Of a DNA stretch of 64,000 nucleotides, positions 1 to 8,786 are shown piece after piece. The notes beneath the pieces were generated by a model. It was not told the origin of the DNA. It ran no database searches and was given only the letters and a program-made list of their open reading frames with translations. Each line of letters opens with the position of its first letter. Positions within the stretch are counted from its first letter, which is position 1. Position numbers and translations under genes: made by a program. The stretch comes from Deltaproteobacteria bacterium IMCC39524. Its GTDB lineage: Bacteria; Desulfobacterota; Desulfuromonadia; Desulfuromonadales; BM103. The DNA is taken from the NCBI GenBank assembly GCA_029667085.1, contig JARUHJ010000004.1, positions 248,001 to 312,000 on the forward strand, in the 5' to 3' direction.

Positions 1-3000
1 TCGAGTTGTAGAAGGTCGTCGTGTTGTTGGGCAGGTTGACCCCGTTGCCGTTGTGATCACCAACCTCGTAGGACGACTTGCCGGCATTGTAGGGATGACA
101 GAAATTGCAGGCGTCCGTCTGGCCGAGACCGAGACCTGCAGCGTTCATCAATACATCCATATGCCTGGTGTGCATGCCCGCATCATTGTCTGGGTCGGCC
201 TTTAGACCTTGAGGCCAGTAGTTTCCGCTAGCACCGTGACAGCTGTCGCAACTGCCGCCACCTGCTGCCACAACATCAGTACCTGCTACAGTCGCCAGGT
301 TAAAAGTCGAAGCCGGGAAGTCATGAGTCCCATCAGCGGTCGTGGCGCCGTTGTGACAATCGGTACAGCCTGAACGCCCACCGATATCGTGCTCATTTGC
401 CAAGACGCCACTATTATTCATGGTGATAAAGCCGTCACCGTGAAGCGTGCTTCCGGCTTCAATTGCTTTCCAGTCGTTGCTGCCGCTGGTCCAGGGGTAC
501 TCAGAAACGGTGGTGCCACCAAGAACGTGACAGGCGTAACAGTCGAAGCCGAGGTTGATCGGTCCCGGATTGTGAGTGCCGGAAGAACCACGGGTTTGAT
601 TTTCCTCATGACTTGTCCCTGCGCGCCAGCCGCTGCCGTCACTACCAGTCGCCCAATAGCCGTGACAACCGGCACACTGCAGGTTACCAGCTGTGGTATC
701 GCTATTTTCGTGCCAGGTACGAGACCAGTCACCGCCGTCAAAGTGACAGCTTGACAGGGTACCGTTTGGTGAACAGGTCGGCTTGGCCGCATCGGCGTAA
801 TTAACCTCCGCTGCAAAATTGATCACGGCGTTGGTCGCCGAGTTGTAGGTCATGCCCCAATTACCATCTGCGTGCGCGGTGGCCGGACTGGTTGGAACAG
901 CGCTGTGACAGGTTTCACAGTCGCCCGTGGAACCGCCACCGTTGTAGAGGAAGTTGTCGTCGTGAGTCACTCCTGAAACCACCGGTACTTCATCGTGCAG
1001 ACCGGTTTGCGCCAGGTAGTTGTTGCCCGAGGCGCGCCAGTTGTTACCACCAACGTAAGAACCTGAATGGCATTCGGTGCAGTCTACAACGGTTCCGCTA
1101 TTCCAAAGCGTACCGCTCGGGCTTGAAGACGCATGACAGTCGTTGGTACAGGACTGGTCCCAACCGCTGTTGCTGGCGGGAGCAGTGATTGCACCGCTGA
1201 AATCGGCATTGCTGTCGATATGAGTGCCAACGTTTGCCGCCGTATGACACTCATTACAGCTGCCCGGCACGTAGGTGGTGTTGTTGATGTGCGCGGTATG
1301 TGCGGTAGTTACCGTAGGAGTCGCAGCGTGGCACATAATACAGCTATCCGGATAATCCGTACCCCATGCATAAGGCGCTATGGCCGGAGTCGTGCCGAGA
1401 TCGCCGTTACCGGCGTTGTGGCAATCGTTGGTGCCGCAGGAGTTGGTTACGCCCATGTCGTAGGTATTCAGAGTGCCATCCATGACGCTGCCGCCGGCAA
1501 CTTCATAGGTGCCGTCGAGATGGCCTACAGAAGGTGGAGTGGGAGTGATATCCCACTCGGTTGCAGTGTCATGACAGTCGGCACAACCAATGTCACGGCC
1601 TAATCCGTTAACCTGGGAGTCGGTGTGCGCGGTGTGTGCGGGATCAGTCGGGACATCGAGATGGCACATGATACAGGCACTGCTGGCAGGGGTATCGTAC
1701 CAGCCGTACACATCGTCCTGGGTGGTCTTATTGAAATGGCAATCGACCGTGGAGCAGGTGTCGTTGCCGGCTGCTTCAAGGCTGGAGTAGACACCATCGT
1801 CCGGGACACCATTTAGCGTATTGGTTTTTGTTGTGTCCCACAACTTGTACATACTGTTGACTTCAGCAGGCAGGCCATTTTTATGGTTTGCACCGCCAGG
1901 GGTGTCGTGACAGAAAGAGCAAAGATGTTCTTGCTTGACCTGAGAAAAACCGTTGCCGTTATCGGTCAGCAGGCCAGTGAGATCCTCTGAGTAAACAGCC
2001 TGCGCCAGGGCAGTCATATGAACCAAATGCTTTCCAGCAAGTTTTTCATCGCTGTTATCTACGGCGCCGTTAGGCCAAAAACCGCTTTTATTTGTGCCAC
2101 CGCCGCCGTTATAGCCGCCATGACAGCTGGAGCATTCAACGACCGGGGTATCACCAATTACGGTTGCAGTGGCCACTCCCGTTGTGGTTTCGGGGAAGGT
2201 GTGATTGGTGTCACCGTTGATGCCGCCAGCGTTGTGACACCCGGCCGCACTGTTTGTACAACCGACCCGTCCAGTATCAAAAGTGATGGTGGTATTAGCC
2301 GGCTGATTCATGGTGAGAGAGCCGTCACCATGATTGCTGGTTTCACCTGCGTTGGCATTCCAGTCGTCAGTTGTAACTGCGTAAGCGTAACCAGAAGCCG
2401 AACCGATCGCATGGCAATCAGTACAGGGGTAGGACAGCGTGCCTATTTTACTGTGGACATCCCCTTTACTTGGGGTTTCAAGGTGTGGGGTTACGCCGGC
2501 ATTCCAGCCACTGGCAAAGTCACCGTGACAGTTGGCGCACTCGCTGCCATCCGAGGCATAGACACTTGTATCCCACTTATAGGTCCAGGTCGTGCCGACG
2601 CTGTGACAGCTGGTTGTACAATCGTTGGTCGCCGAGGTGTAAGTCAGAAGCGATGCGTTGTAGGTAATTGCGGCATTGTATTGCAGGGTGCCGTTCATAT
2701 GATCAGCAGGCGTCACTGTCGGCGATGTGGTGTGACAGTCGACACAGCCGGCAACGGGACCGAAGTTGCCACCATCGAAATTATCGTCATGGGCGTTATT
2801 GGTTACCGTCAACGTTGTCGTGTTGTCATGTAGACCCGAGGTCGGGTTGACGGAAGTGTTCGTAGTATTTGTGTGGCACTGGATACAGCCGGCACTGGTC
2901 GCCGGGATGGCAACATCCCAGTCCGGAGAACCGGTGGCGTGGCAGCCGCCGGTATCAATACCACCTGAGCAGGTGTTGGCGTCATTGTAGGTCATGCCGG

Positions 3001-6000
3001 AGCGGACTACGTCGCGGACACCACTACCTTCGTCGAAGCCGGCCTCGTCCTGCGAGGCAAGGGCCGCACCGTTGTAGATTGCTCCTCTGTTGCCGCCGGT
3101 CTTATCATTGATATGGGCCAGCGGACCGGCGATGGAGTTGCCGCTATTGTACTCGCCACCTGTGATGTCATGACACTCGCCACAACCCTTGTTCTTGTCA
3201 AAATGCTCGTTATGGCTGGCGCTGATGGATTCGGCGCGACCATCGAGAACGCTGCCATGATTATTGTTGTCCGTGCCGGTCGGGCTGCCCGAATAATAGT
3301 GACACTTATCGCAATTCAGGCCGTCGTTGTCGATAGGTACACGCAAGGTAACCCCATCGGTCGGGTTCGCGACATCGTCCCAGGTGTACCAGAAGCCATC
3401 GCTGGTATCGGTATTGTGACAGGCGGTCGCACAGGTCCACTTGTTACCGGTCCCTTTAGCGAAGCCGACGGTATTGTTCAGAATAGAACGACGTCCTGCC
3501 GCGTTGCTATGATTCAGTGTGTTGAGCTGATCGTCAACCGTGCTGTAGGTGTAGCTGCCAGCACCTGTGTGACAATTCTCACAATCAGTCTGGTCATCTG
3601 TATCAACGGCAGTTCTTGTATTCTCGGTGTGCACGAGATGGGCCGCCGTGGTCGGCGGATAACCGTGACATTGATCACAGGCGGTCCCTGCGGCAACCAG
3701 GAAGGCCTCGGTTGCGTCGTTGTGCACCGTGTGACAGCTTGACAGGCAGTTGGTATTGAGTTGATCGGCACTGCCGCCGTGGCTGCCGCCGGTATTCTCG
3801 ATGTTATTGTGTGCAACCCCTCGAGATGAGCTGTGACAAACCGCACAAAGGTCATCGGCGTTGTCTTCCAGAGTGCCAGTGCCGTCAACACCGTTGCCGC
3901 CGTCATCCTCATCAAAGGAATCGGTGGTAAAATCCGACAAGTTGGTAAAGTAAACAAGAGACCCTGCAAAGCTGCCGGTAGAGGGATCATGCAAGTTTTG
4001 ATCGCTCGGACTACGCCAGATCATCTGTAGGTTTTGATCCCCGTGGACATTATGACAGGCGACACACTTCTTGCCCTTGTGTGTAACGATATCCTGATTG
4101 TTGGCCTGAGCTGCGGCATGGGTCGGATGATTACGGGTTCCGGCTGGCGATGTGCCATGGCAGTTCAGACAGTACAGATCTTCGTTTGTAAGATATGGAC
4201 TTGTGAAGAAGTTATCAGTGCGTAATAACAAGTCCTCTTCTAAATCGGAAGCAGTATAATTTTTGCCATCCCAGTGATAGGGACTATCTGCAAGGTGACA
4301 GGTCGTACAGTCCGCGTTGGCAGCGGGGTTACCTGTAGCGGCATTATAAACTCCAGCGCTTGTCGGACGATTGTGCCCGCTCGTTCTTGCATTGGTTAAG
4401 TGATCAGGTTCATGACTACCTGACGAATTGTTAAAAATGGCACCACAATCAAGACCGGCATGACAGGTTGCGCAATCTTTGCCTGAAGCCGGATTTCCCC
4501 ACGTCGGTTGGAGTGCGCCAGCGGCTTGATCTTCAGTATCCCAGCCGTGGCATCTATCACAGATATTCTGTGGATAAACGCTGCCCCATGACGTTTCATC
4601 TCCTACTGACAGGGTGTTATAGGTCACAACACCATCAACATGGCCAGCGTGGGTACCGAGATCCGAATTGGTATCGTGGCACTCAGCACAAGTCAAACGT
4701 GGGCCATTGGCGTCGGAGCTATGCCGTTCATGCGAACCGGTGAAGACCGTGGTCTGGTCAGCGTGACAAGAGTTACAGGTCATAGCGCCTGTCACATCCC
4801 AGTCGGCTGAGTAAATGGTGTCGTCCGGATTGTGGCAGTAAACCGAGCAGGTGCCGGTCACTGAATTGTAGCTATTCTTGTCAACGGCTAGCGCGTTGTA
4901 TAGAACTGTGGAATTGAAGACGACATTCTGCTCGCCGTTAACATGCAAACCACCGGAGGCAGCACGGTGATCTGTTGCGTTGGCGGAGAGGGTATCTTTA
5001 TCAATGGCAGTGTTTTCATGGCAGACACCGCAGTCATAATTAAAAGTCGCAGGGTTGATGTGGGCGGCGTGAGCGGCCGTGTTGTTCTTCGAGGCCATAC
5101 TCCCGACATCATTGCCATGACAAACCTGACAACGAGGGACCCCTGTGCCACCGATGAGAATCGAATTGTAGCCAGCTGTACCACCGGTACCGGCCCAGGC
5201 CGGAGTGTTGGCAGCACCGGCACCCTGGTTCCAGTCGCGAACCACAGTGGAGCCATCATCGCTGAGGCGCGGAGCACCGGCAGAGTGACAATAGACACTG
5301 TTGCACACTGCAGAGCCATCATTATAAGTCGGGGTCAAATGGCTCACTTCGAGCGCGTCCAGGCCGGTTGCTATGCCAGAGAAGGGAACATCGCGGAAGG
5401 TTGCGGAATTGGAGATTGGGTCAATCTTGTGACCGCCGCTCGGGGTGCTGGCGTCGACGCCGTGGCAAAGCTTACAGTTTTCAAGCCCGCTGTTACCATA
5501 GTAATACCAATTTTCGGAACCTGGCACTGGCGTAACGGCATCCGATTTCAGATCGCGACCAGCGTGGGTCTTGTGGGCAGTCGTAGCTTCATCCTTATAA
5601 TGACCCGAGTTATCTAGGTAATTATACCCAGTTGGGAAGTTAGTGACACTGGCATTATAGTAGGCATAACCACCGTCCCTGGAATCATATTCTGCAGCAC
5701 GGTCACCGCGGGAGGACTTGTAGGGCGGGAAACCGTGACAATCTCCGCACGTGGCGGCACTCGCATCTAGGTTAAAACTAAAGACGGCATCATTATGCTT
5801 GTGGCAATCCGTACAAGCCTGGTTGCCGTCAAATTTGTGCTGAGAATGGAGTTTTCCTACTCCACCGACTGGCCCATCATCCTGGATGTCGCCGTGGCAC
5901 GTTTCGCAGAAACCATTAGCCGAGCCAAGTGCATCATCAGACCAACTATCTCGGGTTGGTGTTGTATCGAGAAAAACCGGAAAATCAACAGGTGTCACGA

Positions 6001-7096
6001 TATCGTAAATCCGTGAAAGAGCTGTTGAGACGACGACATTGTAAGTCGGTACGGAGGAAGGGCTCACGTCAGCGAGAACATAGGCACTCGGGGTACCGTT
6101 GTTGTAGGAATGGCCGCCATGGCAATCCAGGCAGCCGATGTTATTACTAGAGCCAGGATCGCCGTGCATCTTGTAGGTATGGCAAGACTGACAGAGGTTG
6201 GAACGCTTCTGAGCGGTCTCGTTGCGGTCGACACCTAAGCTGCTCGGCCCGTCGCTGCGCAACAACGTGCCATCACTTTCGGGGCTTGGGACCAGACCAG
6301 GACCATCAGATGTCGATGCGTCAGAATCGACAAAGTGTGGACTGTGGCAGCTCGAACAACTGACACCACCTTCGATCAACACGACACTGTTGGTGTAGGG
6401 AGCAGCTGAATTGTAATTTTGAATCCCCGCAATATTGTAGGCGGGATTAGCAGAAGTGAGTGAGGTAAGTTCTGTCGAATTCATGACAGGGTGAGTCATC
6501 AGAGCATTATAGCCAGGAACAGCACCAAGAGTTTGGGTGAAATCACTATGGCAGGCCTCACACAATTCGTTCTCAGTCATGGGGTTTAAGTTGTCAGCAG
6601 ACAAGCGCAGCAGCTTAGGATTGGTGGTAATATCACCATGAGGGTCATGACAACGAGTGCAGGTCACCTTGCCAGTTGAGACATTATACTTGCTGTACAT
6701 ATTAGGGTACAGAGTGCGATTTGGCTCCCTAGATCCCGCAGCGGAGTTGTAAGTGGTCGAAATCGCCCAGTGATGTGACGTTTGAGCTCCAGCACCCACG
6801 TTGTTGCCATGGGCATTACTAGCGTCACCTGCATCAAAGTGTGACGTTGCAGTGGCAGGGACATTAGCCGGACCCGTCGAATTGTAGCGACTTCCGGCAT
6901 TCATGGGTGTGTCAAGTTTATTATTTTCGTCATGGCACCTGAAGCAGACGTTCTGGCCCGCCAATTCGTTGAGCGTCCCGCCAGACAGATGGCATTCATT
7001 ACAATTAAAAAAGTGTGCATTTTCTCCACCCATCGACAAAGACGGAAGGAACATAATGATTGCCAAGGTCAGCACAACGGACAATTTAACTTTCAT
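1..7096 (-). CDS. Giant secreted multiheme c-type cytochrome, C-terminus beyond the window
   Basis: This is one uninterrupted reading frame from an ATG at 7096 (AGGAG eight bases upstream) to the left edge, 2365 residues without a stop. A Sec signal peptide (MKVKLSVVLTLAIIMFLPSL, then SMGG) leads directly into the first heme site CNECH. I count 42 CXXCH motifs and 11 wider ones (five CX3CH, three CX4CH, one CX6CH, two CX8CH), all in one frame, so at least 53 hemes. The wider motifs alternate with CXXCH sites, as in the CxxxxCH/CxxCH cytochrome family of Geobacter. Between hemes there are many short Y-N-S/A-A/T segments and Gly/Asn/Thr-rich linkers. It is predicted to be exported and to act as a long electron wire in the periplasm or outside the cell. 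No membrane anchor is visible, but the C-terminus is missing. Family membership is firm; partner and location are inference. Confidence 0.93.
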   Translation of the reverse strand, partial: MKVKLSVVLTLAIIMFLPSLSMGGENAHFFNCNECHLSGGTLNELAGQNVCFRCHDENNKLDTPMNAGSRYNSTGPANVPATATSHFDAGDASNAHGNNVGAGAQTSHHWAISTTYNSAAGSREPNRTLYPNMYSKYNVSTGKVTCTRCHDPHGDITTNPKLLRLSADNLNPMTENELCEACHSDFTQTLGAVPGYNALMTHPVMNSTELTSLTSANPAYNIAGIQNYNSAAPYTNSVVLIEGGVSCSSCHSPHFVDSDASTSDGPGLVPSPESDGTLLRSDGPSSLGVDRNETAQKRSNLCQSCHTYKMHGDPGSSNNIGCLDCHGGHSYNNGTPSAYVLADVSPSSVPTYNVVVSTALSRIYDIVTPVDFPVFLDTTPTRDSWSDDALGSANGFCETCHGDIQDDGPVGGVGKLHSQHKFDGNQACTDCHKHNDAVFSFNLDASAATCGDCHGFPPYKSSRGDRAAEYDSRDGGYAYYNASVTNFPTGYNYLDNSGHYKDEATTAHKTHAGRDLKSDAVTPVPGSENWYYYGNSGLENCKLCHGVDASTPSGGHKIDPISNSATFRDVPFSGIATGLDALEVSHLTPTYNDGSAVCNSVYCHSAGAPRLSDDGSTVVRDWNQGAGAANTPAWAGTGGTAGYNSILIGGTGVPRCQVCHGNDVGSMASKNNTAAHAAHINPATFNYDCGVCHENTAIDKDTLSANATDHRAASGGLHVNGEQNVVFNSTVLYNALAVDKNSYNSVTGTCSVYCHNPDDTIYSADWDVTGAMTCNSCHADQTTVFTGSHERHSSDANGPRLTCAECHDTNSDLGTHAGHVDGVVTYNTLSVGDETSWGSVYPQNICDRCHGWDTEDQAAGALQPTWGNPASGKDCATCHAGLDCGAIFNNSSGSHEPDHLTNARTSGHNRPTSAGVYNAATGNPAANADCTTCHLADSPYHWDGKNYTASDLEEDLLLRTDNFFTSPYLTNEDLYCLNCHGTSPAGTRNHPTHAAAQANNQDIVTHKGKKCVACHNVHGDQNLQMIWRSPSDQNLHDPSTGSFAGSLVYFTNLSDFTTDSFDEDDGGNGVDGTGTLEDNADDLCAVCHSSSRGVAHNNIENTGGSHGGSADQLNTNCLSSCHTVHNDATEAFLVAAGTACDQCHGYPPTTAAHLVHTENTRTAVDTDDQTDCENCHTGAGSYTYSTVDDQLNTLNHSNAAGRRSILNNTVGFAKGTGNKWTCATACHNTDTSDGFWYTWDDVANPTDGVTLRVPIDNDGLNCDKCHYYSGSPTGTDNNNHGSVLDGRAESISASHNEHFDKNKGCGECHDITGGEYNSGNSIAGPLAHINDKTGGNRGAIYNGAALASQDEAGFDEGSGVRDVVRSGMTYNDANTCSGGIDTGGCHATGSPDWDVAIPATSAGCIQCHTNTTNTSVNPTSGLHDNTTTLTVTNNAHDDNFDGGNFGPVAGCVDCHTTSPTVTPADHMNGTLQYNAAITYNASLLTYTSATNDCTTSCHSVGTTWTYKWDTSVYASDGSECANCHGDFASGWNAGVTPHLETPSKGDVHSKIGTLSYPCTDCHAIGSASGYAYAVTTDDWNANAGETSNHGDGSLTMNQPANTTITFDTGRVGCTNSAAGCHNAGGINGDTNHTFPETTTGVATATVIGDTPVVECSSCHGGYNGGGGTNKSGFWPNGAVDNSDEKLAGKHLVHMTALAQAVYSEDLTGLLTDNGNGFSQVKQEHLCSFCHDTPGGANHKNGLPAEVNSMYKLWDTTKTNTLNGVPDDGVYSSLEAAGNDTCSTVDCHFNKTTQDDVYGWYDTPASSACIMCHLDVPTDPAHTAHTDSQVNGLGRDIGCADCHDTATEWDITPTPPSVGHLDGTYEVAGGSVMDGTLNTYDMGVTNSCGTNDCHNAGNGDLGTTPAIAPYAWGTDYPDSCIMCHAATPTVTTAHTAHINNTTYVPGSCNECHTAANVGTHIDSNADFSGAITAPASNSGWDQSCTNDCHASSSPSGTLWNSGTVVDCTECHSGSYVGGNNWRASGNNYLAQTGLHDEVPVVSGVTHDDNFLYNGGGSTGDCETCHSAVPTSPATAHADGNWGMTYNSATNAVINFAAEVNYADAAKPTCSPNGTLSSCHFDGGDWSRTWHENSDTTAGNLQCAGCHGYWATGSDGSGWRAGTSHEENQTRGSSGTHNPGPINLGFDCYACHVLGGTTVSEYPWTSGSNDWKAIEAGSTLHGDGFITMNNSGVLANEHDIGGRSGCTDCHNGATTADGTHDFPASTFNLATVAGTDVVAAGGGSCDSCHGASGNYWPQGLKADPDNDAGMHTRHMDVLMNAAGLGLGQTDACNFCHPYNAGKSSYEVGDHNGNGVNLPNNTTTFYNS

Positions 7097-7236
7097 GGTC
7101 TACTCCTAAAGTAAAACATTTGCACTTATTTATTTCGAATATCCCTCTGCCACGAGTATCAACCTCAAGCAGATTGCCAACCGCACCTGGTCTCATGGGA
7201 GACAATCTGGGCCAGGACACAAAAACCAAAGGGGCA

Positions 7237-7253
7237 AGCATGAGAGTCATGCT
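7237..7253. promoter_or_regulatory. 17-bp perfect dyad upstream of the giant cytochrome gene
   Basis: AGCATGA-GAG-TCATGCT is a perfect 7-bp inverted repeat with a 3-base centre, 141 bp upstream of the start codon. Just downstream on the coding strand, GTCTC-CCAT-GAGAC and a longer CAGATTG/CAATCTG pairing could form alternative stems. This may be an operator or a structured 5' leader. No known binding-site family was recognised. Confidence 0.35.
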
Positions 7254-7586
7254 AGGCCAAATAACAACAGGTAACTGTGAAACCACTTTAAACACGTAAA
7301 AAACCTTACTGAACTGTTCCCATTGGAGCCTTCCACGAAGGATTAAAAAAGCTAGGAATCCAAGGGGTTTAGATGTTTATATGTGTACCCACGTAACCCA
7401 AAAGAGGTTTTTGTCATTTCACTTAATTGCAACGAAGATACCGCTTTCGCTAAAAACAGTCGTTTAATCAACTTTACATAAATTATAATCTCGTAATTAA
7501 CGTAACTAATTAATTAGAGCTAAATAAATAATTTTAATTTAGAGGGTCAATAAAGTAAAATCTGGCTATGGATTAACCTAGAAACG

Positions 7587-7660
7587 CGGAGTTCACCTGA
7601 TTGTTTTTTGAATTTCTCTGTGAACTCTGTGTCTCTCTGTTGAGAGGTTTTCTTTAGACG
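7587..7660. repeat. Dispersed inverted repeat, AACGCAGAG family, copy 1
   Basis: The left arm contains CGCGGAGTTCACC and the right arm CTGTGAACTCTGTGTC, with an 8-bp perfect core GAGTTCAC/GTGAACTC. Read on the minus strand the right arm gives the ACAGAGAGACACAGAG pattern. It shares style and sequence with the repeats at 16097, 21854 and 52716. Confidence 0.55.
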
Positions 7661-7750
7661 ACCTTCACTTGAGCGAAGTGGACAACCAGATTAATTTTTT
7701 GAGTCATAGAACCGGAGCTTGAGATGGAGGGGGACAAAAATGTAAAACCC

Positions 7751-7781
7751 AAAAAGGCCCCAACCGTTGATGACTGGGGCC
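7751..7781 (-). terminator. Rho-independent terminator after the tetraheme cytochrome gene
   Basis: On the minus strand, a stem GGCCCC/GGGGCC with a 14-base loop is followed at once by TTTTT. It lies about 200 bp downstream of the stop codon of the tetraheme gene, so the NHL-tetraheme transcript probably ends here and the giant cytochrome gene is transcribed separately. Confidence 0.75.
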
Positions 7782-7978
7782 GACAGGAATGTTTACTGAG
7801 CGCTTATCCTAATTTCAGCTAGCTGTTAATTATTGCTCACCGCTCAACCTGAAGGGTCTGTCTGTAAAATCAAAAATCGTTAAAATCTTCAGCGCAGCAT
7901 AGCTCTGAAAAGTTTCGGACGACCCCGGAAAGAGATCGCCCTATAGCTATTCAACGAAATGGAACCATGAAGTTATAA

Positions 7979-8755
7979 CTATTTAATATGGCAAGCCAGA
8001 CAAAGAGCACTGCCGGTGTTAGGAGTTATCAGAAAGGGTGAATAGTCCTCGTTACCACCATTGAGCGGATCGAAATTAACGTGCGGATCGTGACAGGAAG
8101 AGCACTCCACATTAAGAGCTCCGGTAAAGAACCGAACCCCCTGACCTACCGCTAACCCCGGATCCCGAAGCGTATTAAACTTCGGTTGACCTGACGAATA
8201 TTCTGGAGAGGCCATGACATCGGTATAACTAAAAGAGAACGGGTGATCATCTGTAAAGTCACCTGTATTTCCGGAGGTAGCGATACCAGGAGAACCACCA
8301 ATACGGGCCCCTGGAACACCGAAAAAATCAGTAATTTCGTTGTTAATTACACCCCCTGGGCCCAAAATTGGAGCTGTACGATCATTCGGCTCATTGAGCA
8401 CATGGTTGACAGAGAGACTGCCATCATGACAGGACAGGCAAAGCATCGACTCAGTATTTGGCGGACGACCTGCGGGCAAGCCTCTAAGATTCGACGACAG
8501 AGAAGCGCTGTTGTAGTGTTTCCAAGTCGCGGAGGTGGGGTTACCCCGGTTCCACAAAGGAGCATCCAGAGTTCCGCCATGAGGGGTATGACAAAACACA
8601 CAGATCGCATCTTCGTCATGGTTGTATTGACCAGTATCAGGACTGCTGAGGGAAAGGTTATGCGATCCCCACCTTACACCAGCCGGCCCTCTTACCCCCC
8701 AAGCCACGCTGGAAGTAAAGAATATCAGGCAAAAAACAACAACTAAACGTTTCAT
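7979..8755 (-). CDS. Secreted tetraheme c-type cytochrome
   Basis: 258 residues. The signal peptide is roughly residues 1-20 (hydrophobic VVVFCLIFFTSSVAWG). There are four CXXCH heme sites: CVFCH (52-56), CLSCH, CSSCH and CLACH at the extreme C-terminus, with extra histidines (SHN, TPH, DPH) as possible axial ligands. It follows the NHL-repeat gene by 31 bp and has its own AGGA ribosome site, so the two are probably co-transcribed. The layout (about 240 mature residues, four hemes, ICVFCHTPH start) resembles small outer-surface tetraheme cytochromes of Geobacter such as OmcE, which polymerise into filaments. That likeness is by architecture only and is not demonstrated here. The role is predicted to be extracytoplasmic electron transfer. 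Confidence 0.88.
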   Translation of the reverse strand: MKRLVVVFCLIFFTSSVAWGVRGPAGVRWGSHNLSLSSPDTGQYNHDEDAICVFCHTPHGGTLDAPLWNRGNPTSATWKHYNSASLSSNLRGLPAGRPPNTESMLCLSCHDGSLSVNHVLNEPNDRTAPILGPGGVINNEITDFFGVPGARIGGSPGIATSGNTGDFTDDHPFSFSYTDVMASPEYSSGQPKFNTLRDPGLAVGQGVRFFTGALNVECSSCHDPHVNFDPLNGGNEDYSPFLITPNTGSALCLACHIK

Positions 8756-8786
8756 AAAGTAGATCCTAAAATTATCGATAAAACTT

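Larger units (their letters stand above)
7097..7978. other. 882-bp intergenic region upstream of the giant cytochrome
   Basis: No convincing gene. The left part (about 7100-7320) would be the leader or promoter region of the giant cytochrome gene and contains several dyads. The segment 7460-7570 is strongly AT-rich and unlike its surroundings. Positions 7587-7660 hold a dispersed inverted repeat, and 7751-7781 a Rho-independent terminator for the genes to the right. No GEMM-type riboswitch core was recognised. Confidence 0.6.

Noticed and set aside
389-3742. Plus-strand open frames of 100-270 codons inside the giant cytochrome region
   Set aside because: They lie opposite the continuous cytochrome frame, have Val/Ala/Thr-rich unnatural composition and no domain; they are antisense shadows of heme-motif codons.
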